Positions 40,280 through 46,574 of a DNA stretch of 64,000 nt are shown one piece after another (the first letter of the stretch is position 1; each line of letters starts with the position of its first letter). Made by a program: the position numbers and the translations under genes. Source of the DNA: an uncultured Paracoccaceae bacterium (lineage in GTDB: Bacteria; Pseudomonadota; Alphaproteobacteria; Rhodobacterales; Rhodobacteraceae); the NCBI GenBank assembly GCA_947502145.1, contig CANMYO010000002.1:248001-312000 (forward strand). The letters are read 5' to 3'. The notes below the pieces were generated by a model, which was not told the origin of the DNA, searched no databases, and saw only the letters and a list, made by a program, of their open reading frames with translations.

Positions 40280-40302
40280 GTTGATTGGTCATTACAATCA
40301 AC
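40280..40302. promoter_or_regulatory. 23-bp inverted repeat upstream of DUF1223 gene
   Basis: GTTGATTG (40280-40287) and CAATCAAC (40295-40302) are perfect eight-base arms spaced by seven. The site is 42 bases before the DUF1223 start, within the 206-base divergent gap shared with acnA, so it is a candidate operator. Confidence 0.4.
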
Positions 40303-40343
40303 ACCTATTAAGTCGGACATACAGAATAACGATTGGAGCCCGC

Positions 40344-41036
40344 ATGCGCCGCATACTGACTGCCCTTGCCCTCAGCACAACATTGACCGCCGGTGTCGCC
40401 GCGGCACAAACCACTGTGGTCGAGCTTTATACCAGTCAGGGTTGCTCCAGTTGTCCGCCCGCTGATGAAATGCTGACAGAGCTTGCCGCGCGTAATGACG
40501 TGATCGCGCTGTCATTGCACGTGGATTATTGGGATTACCTTGGTTGGGTCGATGATCTTGCTGACCCGTCCTATACGGCCCGGCAACAGGCCTTTGCGGC
40601 CGCTGCCGGCTCTGCAACAGTTTACACGCCGCAGATGGTGATTGGCGGTCAGGATCATGTCATCGGCTCACGACCGATGCAGGTGATGGATCAGGTGCTG
40701 GCACATGGGGCAAGACCCGACCCCGTCGCCGTGTCCCTGAACCGTTCGGGCAATACCTTGCAGATCAAGGCGCACGCCAATGGCAATTTGCGCAAGGATA
40801 CTGTGGTGCAAATCGTCCGCTATACGCCGCGGGTTGTGCGTAACATCAGGCGCGGCGAAAATGCAGGGAAATCAATTCTCTACACCAACGTGGTGAACAA
40901 TTGGAGCGCTGCATCGCGTTGGAACACGGCCAGCCCGCTTGCGATCAACGCAACGGTGTCTGGCAATGATCCTGTTGTCGTGATCGTGCAAGAGGGCACC
41001 AACGGTCCCATTCTGGGTGCGGCACAACTGCGCTAG
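40344..41036 (+). CDS. DUF1223 domain-containing secreted protein
   Basis: The 230-residue protein has a signal peptide (about 1-21) and a thioredoxin-like DUF1223 domain. The site TSQGCSSCPPADEML carries Cys34 and Cys37. Also typical are HVDYWDYLGW and YTPQMVIGG. A periplasmic redox role is suggested by the fold, not shown. Its stop codon shares CTAG with the convergent lpxL-like gene. Confidence 0.87.
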   Translation: MRRILTALALSTTLTAGVAAAQTTVVELYTSQGCSSCPPADEMLTELAARNDVIALSLHVDYWDYLGWVDDLADPSYTARQQAFAAAAGSATVYTPQMVIGGQDHVIGSRPMQVMDQVLAHGARPDPVAVSLNRSGNTLQIKAHANGNLRKDTVVQIVRYTPRVVRNIRRGENAGKSILYTNVVNNWSAASRWNTASPLAINATVSGNDPVVVIVQEGTNGPILGAAQLR

Positions 41037-41905
41037 ATCGTGCCGCGCTTGTTCTTCCAGCGGCGGTGAACCCAGAACCATTGTTCGGGGTGTTGCGTGA
41101 CCCAATGGCCAAGCCGGGCATTCATCTCCGCCATCATCGTTGCTTGATCCGTGCGGGCAATTGGCGCCTCAATAACCACGTCAAAGCTGATCCCGTCAGC
41201 TTGGCGGATGGCAAAATAGGGGATCACCACCGCGTCAAATTTGTGCGCCAGATCGGCGGCAGAGGTTGCCGTCATCGCCGGACGCCCCAGAAAATCCACC
41301 GGGATGCCATTGTCATTGTTGACGTCAAACAGAAGCGTGCCCATGCCGCCAGCCTTCAGATGCCGGGCAAACCCGATGGTGCCCGCACGCCCCTGGGCAA
41401 AAACCGGGCCACCCCAGGACGTCATGGTTTTCGCGTAGCGAGCGTCAAAATACGCGTTTGCCATCGGCCGGTACAACCCGCCAACCGTCAGGCCCATTCC
41501 GGTCAGGACATGGCGCGGGGCCTCGTGGTTGCCAAAGTGGCCGGTGACAAAGATGACCGGGCGTTTGGCCTCGGCAGCTGCCCTGACGTGTTCAAGCCCG
41601 CCACCGCTGGGCTGTGTCCTGACCAGCCGATGATGCAGCTCCGCGTGCGAAAAATTCTCGATCAGCGTGCGACCGAAGTTGTCACAAACCCCATCCGCGA
41701 TGCGCCGGCGTGTCTTGGCACCCATATCTGGATAAATCGTCGCCAGATTGGTCTCGGCCCGTTTGCGATAGCCCGCCAGCGGACCGACGGCCCACCGCAT
41801 CGCAGCCCCCATGAACGCCACGCGCTTTTCATAGGGCAGCCGCATGGCGCCTCCAATGACCGCGTGCAGGACGCGATCGACCAACCAGTCGCCGCGATTG
41901 TTCAT
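41033..41905 (-). CDS. LpxL/HtrB-like acyltransferase
   Basis: The 290-residue protein is of the lysophospholipid acyltransferase family that adds secondary acyl chains to lipid A. The catalytic H(x4)E motif is GHFGNHE with His123 and Glu128, and WFWVHRRWK near the end is typical. The substrate could differ, since it stands alone here. Its ATG overlaps the nitrile hydratase alpha stop (41902-41905), an unexpected coupling. Confidence 0.85.
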   Translation of the reverse strand: MNNRGDWLVDRVLHAVIGGAMRLPYEKRVAFMGAAMRWAVGPLAGYRKRAETNLATIYPDMGAKTRRRIADGVCDNFGRTLIENFSHAELHHRLVRTQPSGGGLEHVRAAAEAKRPVIFVTGHFGNHEAPRHVLTGMGLTVGGLYRPMANAYFDARYAKTMTSWGGPVFAQGRAGTIGFARHLKAGGMGTLLFDVNNDNGIPVDFLGRPAMTATSAADLAHKFDAVVIPYFAIRQADGISFDVVIEAPIARTDQATMMAEMNARLGHWVTQHPEQWFWVHRRWKNKRGTI

Positions 41906-42537
41906 GGGTGTGCGGGCAGTCCGGTGCCGATCATGCTGTCCCGGGTCACAAGGCCCGCCAACCGGTCAGCCTGCCAGCTATCCGTCCCCACTGGACGGTT
42001 TGGAATGACGATGTAACGCATGTCAGCGGTGCTATCATGGACGCGAATTTCAACTTCTTTTGAAGTCGTTACGCCGAACTCTTCAAGTGTTTTGCGCGGT
42101 TCTTTCACCGTGCGGGACCGATAGGCACGTGACTTGTACCAATCCGGTGGCAACCCGAGCAGGTTGCGCGGATAGCACGAACATAGGGTGCATACGACCA
42201 TGTCGTGCAGCATCGGTGTGTTGGGCAGCGCAATCAGTTTCATCGGACCGATGTCAAACCCCATCTGACGTGTTGCGGCGCTGGCATCTTCCAGCAGGGC
42301 AGCCGCGAAGTCGGGGTCCGTCCAGTACCGTGCGACCACGCTTGCACCCATCGCCGGGTTGCGGGCATCCATCGCATCGACCTGACGGGCAATTTCGGAC
42401 GCGGTTGTGACGCCCTTTTCAATCAGGAGTTCGCGAATCGCGATTTCCATCGTTTGCCAATAGGTCAGCGGTTCATCGTTATCCTTGCGGAACGGGTGTC
42501 CCGAGGGCGACAGGTGATCGTGATGGTCATGTGGCAT
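41902..42537 (-). CDS. Nitrile hydratase alpha subunit, cobalt type
   Basis: The 211-residue protein is a nitrile hydratase alpha or thiocyanate hydrolase gamma homologue. The metal-binding claw is VCTLCSCYPR, with Cys116, Cys119 and Cys121. Thr117 rather than Ser marks the cobalt type in known enzymes. The N-terminus is His-rich. Nitrile hydratases turn nitriles into amides, while related enzymes hydrolyse thiocyanate; the substrate is not evident. The ATG at 42537 overlaps the preceding gene by 11 bases. No amidase or cobalt activator gene is adjacent. Confidence 0.9.
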   Translation of the reverse strand: MPHDHHDHLSPSGHPFRKDNDEPLTYWQTMEIAIRELLIEKGVTTASEIARQVDAMDARNPAMGASVVARYWTDPDFAAALLEDASAATRQMGFDIGPMKLIALPNTPMLHDMVVCTLCSCYPRNLLGLPPDWYKSRAYRSRTVKEPRKTLEEFGVTTSKEVEIRVHDSTADMRYIVIPNRPVGTDSWQADRLAGLVTRDSMIGTGLPAHP

Positions 42538-42796
42538 CTGCGGGCTCCAGCCAATGCGCGTAGATTTCAGCCTCAAGCGTGTCATCTGGCCGTTCCGCCG
42601 CAGGCCCCCAGATTTCCGACATGGTGAACCGGACGCGATGCAGGGGCAGGGGATCGCCGGTATGCCCGTAGGCGCGCACTTCCGGGTTCGGGAATGGGCC
42701 AAGCGTGCGTTCGATCGTGCCTGTCTTGCCACGCAGGTATGCGGGCGTGCGCACGTGACCCGGGGGCATGTAATCGCGGACCCTAACCCGGTGCAT
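42527..42796 (-). CDS. Nitrile hydratase beta subunit, C-terminal half as a separate gene
   Basis: The 89-residue product corresponds to the SH3-like C-terminal domain of nitrile hydratase beta: HVRTPAYLRGKTGTIERTLG, then HRVRFTMSEIWG and the end AEIYAHWLEPA. The ATG at 42796 overlaps the stop of the N-terminal half gene by 14 bases, in another frame. A separate C-half is known for thiocyanate hydrolase and toyocamycin nitrile hydratase. A frameshift in a single beta gene is the alternative. Confidence 0.82.
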   Translation of the reverse strand: MHRVRVRDYMPPGHVRTPAYLRGKTGTIERTLGPFPNPEVRAYGHTGDPLPLHRVRFTMSEIWGPAAERPDDTLEAEIYAHWLEPADAT

Positions 42797-43136
42797 CTGT
42801 GGCCTCGCCATAGGTTGCGCCGCGAGCTTCCACCTGCGCCATTTTCGTGGCGAGCGCGGCGGTAGAATATACCCCGGCCTCAATCAGATTCTGGTTCACG
42901 GCTGCGATCCAGCGCTCGCAATATGTCATGGTTTCAAAGGCGTCTTCGCCCATGTCCTCAAGCACACGCCGCAGGCCATCAACGGTAAAATGGCCCTTGT
43001 TTGATGCGATGGTCATCAGGGCATCAACGCGTTTCTCCCAAATCGCAAAGTCGTGCTGATCATCGGGAATAGGTCCGGCCAGCTCACCGCCCATGTCGTG
43101 CCAGCGGCGGCCATCGAATGAAGGGCTCTTTGTCAT
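42783..43136 (-). CDS. Nitrile hydratase beta subunit, N-terminal half as a separate gene
   Basis: This 117-residue protein matches the helical N-terminal half of nitrile hydratase beta. It has the HDMGG motif near residue 13, WEKRVDAL, and YCERWIAAV with Arg75 where a conserved active-site arginine is expected. It ends with its own TAG. Order N-half, C-half, alpha is continuous with overlapping ends, which argues for one complex of three subunits. Confidence 0.82.
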   Translation of the reverse strand: MTKSPSFDGRRWHDMGGELAGPIPDDQHDFAIWEKRVDALMTIASNKGHFTVDGLRRVLEDMGEDAFETMTYCERWIAAVNQNLIEAGVYSTAALATKMAQVEARGATYGEATDAPG

Positions 43137-43176
43137 GGGGCAAGGCTATGCGTTTGCCGCGGTGTGGTCCAGTGGA

Positions 43177-44238
43177 TTAGGCCGCCTCTGCCTGATCCTC
43201 TTCGGGGGAAATCAGGGAAATGGTGCCTTCGTCAGCAAGGCCACGTATCGCCGCAGTGACCTTGTTCATCGCGGCCTCGCCGGCGGCTGTTGCCACCTTG
43301 CCCTTTTCATCCGCCTCTTCACGCATCTGACCCGCCATCCGCTGTGAGATATTGGCAAGTATATGCTCGGCACTTGTGCCCAACTCACCCCCTTCGCCCA
43401 AGGCATAGGCCAGCGCAACTGACAGATCCTCGGCATCAACGACCCGCAGGGCTGCCGGAATATCGACCGGCTTCATCCGGGATGGAATGTCAGCAAAGGT
43501 GAAAATCGCCTTGCGGACGTTCTTGGCCAACTCCTGATCGGATCCTTCAAGTCCGGTCAAAAGATCGTCGCGGGTGCTGGCCGGGCTGGAATTCAGGATT
43601 GCTCCGATCCGGTCGACGGGCGGTTTTTCAAATGCGGTAACCTGCGTCTGGCAATAATCCTCAACCAGTGCATGTCCGATCCGGTCAATGGCGGCAGGGC
43701 TGGTTTTTTCGGTCTGACTGACCGCGAATGTGATGCGGCGGGCCTGTTCGCCGGGCAGTTTGCCAAGCACCTCAGCGGCATTTTCGACGGTCAGTTTCGA
43801 AAGAATGATGGCCCCGACCTCGACGCTTTCAGCTGCGAAAATGGCAGTGATCTTGTCGAGGTCGAGCGCCAGAACGCGTTGCCAGGGGTCAGACCCCTGC
43901 TCTGCATCCAGATTTGCCTGCAGCTGCCGGGCCAGCGCGGGGGAAATATGATCCGCGAGCGTTGCAAGCGCCGCCTTTGCACCACCAGGTGCAGAGAGGC
44001 CGATGGATTCCAGAATTTCGGCAAATTCTGTCGCAACCGCGTCAACGGTCGCCCGATCCACCAATCGGATTTCACCAAGTTCCCGTGCAAGATCGGCCTG
44101 TAGACTTTCGGGCAAAGACGACAGGGCGAGCTTGTTTCCGTCACTGATCAACAGTTGGACAATCATCGCGGCCTTGCGACGGCGCGACATCTGCGACAGT
44201 GGCGCAGGTGAGGAGGGAGAGACGGGAGCAGATGACAT
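43177..44238 (-). CDS. FliG-like protein
   Basis: The 353-residue protein resembles the flagellar rotor protein FliG: a helical N-terminal part, a middle region with ILSKLTVENAAEVLGKLP, and a C-terminal VRKAIFTFADIPSRM followed by ALRVVDAEDLSVAL. The EHPQ motif of the middle domain is replaced by ESVE. No other flagellar gene is in the window, so it may be a divergent FliG paralogue. It follows the HTH-less LuxR gene by 50 bases on the same strand. Confidence 0.72.
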   Translation of the reverse strand: MSSAPVSPSSPAPLSQMSRRRKAAMIVQLLISDGNKLALSSLPESLQADLARELGEIRLVDRATVDAVATEFAEILESIGLSAPGGAKAALATLADHISPALARQLQANLDAEQGSDPWQRVLALDLDKITAIFAAESVEVGAIILSKLTVENAAEVLGKLPGEQARRITFAVSQTEKTSPAAIDRIGHALVEDYCQTQVTAFEKPPVDRIGAILNSSPASTRDDLLTGLEGSDQELAKNVRKAIFTFADIPSRMKPVDIPAALRVVDAEDLSVALAYALGEGGELGTSAEHILANISQRMAGQMREEADEKGKVATAAGEAAMNKVTAAIRGLADEGTISLISPEEDQAEAA

Positions 44239-44288
44239 GCGCCGTTCTTAGCGCAGATTCGGATAACGAAGCGTTAGCGCGCAGAGGG

Positions 44289-44768
44289 TTAGCCGACATT
44301 CACTGACAGTTTTTGCAGCTCTTTTTTCAGTTCCGGTGACAGCGCAGAGATTTCTGCCGTCGCAACGTGCAAACGTGACACCTGCGCCTGAAGGTCGGTG
44401 ACTTCAGCATCGGTGAATTCACGATCAGCGCGTGCAAAACTCGCCAGACTACGACTGCCATCAATTTCCATGGCATGGGTGACGCCATGTTTCAGACCAT
44501 AATCCGCGGCCAAAGCCATGACGCCGTCGGGGTCATTCTTTGCCAGATCCGACCAGCGTCGCGTCCCTTCGTTCTCAAATCCCCAGGCGACGGTGGGATC
44601 ACGCATCACCAGACCATTTTGAGAATAGTAATCCGCCCAGGCCTTCGGGTAGGTTTGGAAAAGGAATGACGGCGTTGTAAAACGCACATGGAATGCCAGC
44701 GCATAGCCAGCTGGCGCTGCTTCCTTGAGCGCGGCCAGCGTCTGGCGAATATCATTTGTGGTAGTCAT
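44289..44768 (-). CDS. Autoinducer-binding domain protein without DNA-binding domain
   Basis: The 159-residue protein is an autoinducer-binding domain like that of LuxR regulators. Conserved Trp44, Tyr48, Asp57, Pro58, Trp72 and Gly95 are spaced as in the LuxR next door (Trp40, Tyr44, Asp53, Pro54, Trp68, Gly91), and both share APAGY, YGL-HGVT and the FAR-DR-F-D block. It stops before any helix-turn-helix, and the 50 bases to the FliG-like gene hold no remnant. Known truncated LuxR homologues such as TrlR block their full-length partner. It is divergent from luxR. Confidence 0.85.
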   Translation of the reverse strand: MTTTNDIRQTLAALKEAAPAGYALAFHVRFTTPSFLFQTYPKAWADYYSQNGLVMRDPTVAWGFENEGTRRWSDLAKNDPDGVMALAADYGLKHGVTHAMEIDGSRSLASFARADREFTDAEVTDLQAQVSRLHVATAEISALSPELKKELQKLSVNVG

Positions 44769-44904
44769 GGATTGCTGCTACTCGCTTTGAGGTTGCCAAA
44801 CTATCGCTGCTAGAAATACTCTTTAAACGGTTCGTGACTATGTGATGATACCGGGAACCTCGCCAATGCGATACCCATTTACGCGCCAGAACTAAGGGGC
44901 ATTT

Positions 44905-45513
44905 ATGTCGTCTTTGCTCAGCCTCGATGACGTGGGTCAACTTGCTCCGGCAGGGTATTTCATCGCGCTACGAATTGGGTTTGCCTTCCCAGTTGAAGAA
45001 ATCAACGCTCTGCCCCCGGAATGGGTCGAGCATTACACGCGCAATCGCTACATGCTTTTTGATCCTGTCATCCGCTGGGCCTATGCCCATACAGGGATTA
45101 TGGTCTGGCGTGATCTTGTTGGGGATGACCCCAAGGGCATTTTGGCGAAGGCTGAAGAATATGGCCTATGCCACGGGGTCACGATCTCCGTTTTTGACGG
45201 CAACGCGGAAGGTCAGCGATCATTCGGGTCCTTTGCCCGTAGTGACCGGGCCTTCAGCGATCTCGAAATCAAAGTGCTTGAGGCGTTTGTCAAACGCCGG
45301 CACCGTGAAATGGCCCCACCGACGAACCTAACGCAGGCAGAACTGCAGGCGCTCGGAATGGTCAAGGACGGGCTGCGTCTCAAGCAGATCGCCTTTGAAC
45401 TTGACGTGACCGAAGGGGCGGTGAAACAGCGGCTTAAGAACGCCAAAGACAAGCTTGGTGCGAACACAAGTACGCAGGCCGCAGCCATCGCTGCACAACA
45501 TGGCCTGATCTAG
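44905..45513 (+). CDS. LuxR-type quorum-sensing regulator
   Basis: The 202-residue protein has an autoinducer-binding domain (about 10-135; Trp40, Tyr44, Asp53, Pro54, Trp68) and a GerE-type helix-turn-helix (about 142-202; LTQAELQALGMVKDG, IAFELDVTEGAVKQRLKNA). It should bind the signal made by the LuxI homologue downstream. It is short for the family, mainly in the N-terminus. A terminator separates it from luxI, and its promoter faces that of the truncated paralogue. Confidence 0.92.
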   Translation: MSSLLSLDDVGQLAPAGYFIALRIGFAFPVEEINALPPEWVEHYTRNRYMLFDPVIRWAYAHTGIMVWRDLVGDDPKGILAKAEEYGLCHGVTISVFDGNAEGQRSFGSFARSDRAFSDLEIKVLEAFVKRRHREMAPPTNLTQAELQALGMVKDGLRLKQIAFELDVTEGAVKQRLKNAKDKLGANTSTQAAAIAAQHGLI

Positions 45514-45543
45514 AATCGGCACAACAGAATCGCCCGCTTTCGC

Positions 45544-45570
45544 AATTCCCCATTTTTGGGGGGTTTTTTT
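45544..45570 (+). terminator. Terminator between luxR and luxI
   Basis: CCCCA (45548-45552) pairs with TGGGG (45557-45561), extendable by two G-U and two A-T pairs, and is followed by a run of T to 45570. It suggests that luxI is transcribed from its own promoter. Confidence 0.7.
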
Positions 45571-45611
45571 ACGAGGTCTTGTGACAACTTTAGGTTGAAA
45601 TGCTATTGATG

Positions 45612-45629
45612 ACTCCTCGACAGAGGAGT
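45612..45629 (+). promoter_or_regulatory. Hairpin enclosing the luxI ribosome binding site
   Basis: ACTCCTC (45612-45618) pairs perfectly with GAGGAGT (45623-45629) around GACA. The right arm contains GAGGAG, the only good Shine-Dalgarno site, eight bases before the luxI ATG. In mRNA this would mask the site. It may also be an 18-bp protein-binding palindrome; it lacks the CTG-N10-CAG core of lux boxes. Confidence 0.65.
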
Positions 45630-45636
45630 TACGAAT

Positions 45637-46287
45637 ATGGAAAATGTCACCTTCAATCTAGCGCAAGCTCATGTTTTCGGGAGCGCTTTTTACGACTTTC
45701 TTGCCCTGAGAAAGCGATTCTTTGTGGATACTTTGGGCTGGGACATACCGCATGACGATCAGGTTGAGATGGACCAATACGACAATCCCAAAGCCTGGTA
45801 CTCGCTCGTTTTGCAAGACGGAGAGGTCATTGGCGGCGCAAGAGCGATGGCAACAACAACACAATGGGGCAGTCATAGCTACATGCTGCGAGATGCCTTG
45901 CGCGGCAAGCTGATTGATATTCCAAAGTCGGTTATGGTCGCCGATGTTGCAACGCCGGATGTCTGGGAATGTACCCGGCTGGTGATCTCGGACGACGTAA
46001 AGACCCACGCGGCGCGCAGCACTTGCCTGTCAATGATCGTGCAGGGGCTGATTGATGTCGCGGCGGACGCCGGGGCGACACAGCTGATGTCGCTGTCACC
46101 GCTGGCCCTGATGCGGGCTTTGCGTCAGTTGGGATTTGGGGCAGAGCGGATTGGCGAACCCTATCTTAATGAGGGTGACGGGCGACGTTACGCCGTCCTG
46201 TCGATGCCAGCGGAAAAATCCGTGCCTTTTGCGCCGCGCGCCACGCATCGTCCTCAGCCAACGCCAGTGCATGCGCCATCCGTTTGA
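45637..46287 (+). CDS. Acyl-homoserine-lactone synthase (LuxI family)
   Basis: The 216-residue protein has all key LuxI residues in register: Arg25, Phe29, Trp35, Glu44, Asp46, Asp49, Arg69 in GGARAM, and Glu111 with Arg114 in ECTR. Such enzymes make N-acyl-homoserine lactones from acyl-ACP and S-adenosylmethionine. Chain length cannot be read from the sequence. The C-terminus has a proline-rich tail (~25 residues). Translation is likely controlled by the hairpin over its ribosome binding site. Confidence 0.92.
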   Translation: MENVTFNLAQAHVFGSAFYDFLALRKRFFVDTLGWDIPHDDQVEMDQYDNPKAWYSLVLQDGEVIGGARAMATTTQWGSHSYMLRDALRGKLIDIPKSVMVADVATPDVWECTRLVISDDVKTHAARSTCLSMIVQGLIDVAADAGATQLMSLSPLALMRALRQLGFGAERIGEPYLNEGDGRRYAVLSMPAEKSVPFAPRATHRPQPTPVHAPSV

Positions 46288-46301
46288 CGGGAAATGGGGT
46301 A

Positions 46302-46322
46302 GGGTGGGCGTGTCGCCCACCC
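46302..46322. terminator. Hairpin between luxI and convergent small gene
   Basis: GGGTGGGCG (46302-46310) and CGCCCACCC (46314-46322) are perfect nine-base arms around TGT. No T run follows on either strand, so it may be a blocking hairpin or a weak two-way terminator. Confidence 0.45.
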
Positions 46323-46333
46323 CCAATGCGGAC

Positions 46334-46504
46334 CTAGCCCGTTGTCAGGGGCACGCAAGTGCCGCTATCCGGGTCAAGCATTGTACCTTCTGCGCAAGAG
46401 ATTGCGGCAGATTTCGCGTGGTCGCCGCCCTGGCAACCCATCGCGGCTGCAAGTCCTGGTGACATCACCAGGATCAATGCAACAAACGTGGTCTTGATCG
46501 TCAT
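46334..46504 (-). CDS. Small secreted cysteine-containing protein
   Basis: This 56-residue protein has a signal peptide (about 1-20, LILVMSPGLAAA) and a mature part of ~36 residues with three cysteines (MGCQGG, ISCAEG, GTCVPL). Similar short proteins occur in Rhodobacterales without a known function. The ATG at 46504 gives the signal directly; the longer frame would overlap the decarboxylase gene. Confidence 0.65.
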   Translation of the reverse strand: MTIKTTFVALILVMSPGLAAAMGCQGGDHAKSAAISCAEGTMLDPDSGTCVPLTTG

Positions 46505-46574
46505 CTTGGCCTCCGTTTGATGTGGTGGGCAAAGCCTATCACAAATCCCGCAAAAGTCATGCGTCACAATCTTG

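Noticed and set aside
42783-42796. Frameshift in a single nitrile hydratase beta gene
   Set aside because: Not fully excluded, but the two halves have their own stop and start with a short overlap, and three-subunit relatives are known. It is listed as split genes with the alternative noted.
43177-44238. Part of a flagellar gene cluster
   Set aside because: No other flagellar gene is within the window, so only a FliG-like protein is claimed.
44769-45636. A lux box upstream of luxR, luxI or the truncated receptor
   Set aside because: No CTG-N10-CAG type palindrome is present in either gap. The 18-base palindrome before luxI lacks that core and overlaps the ribosome binding site.
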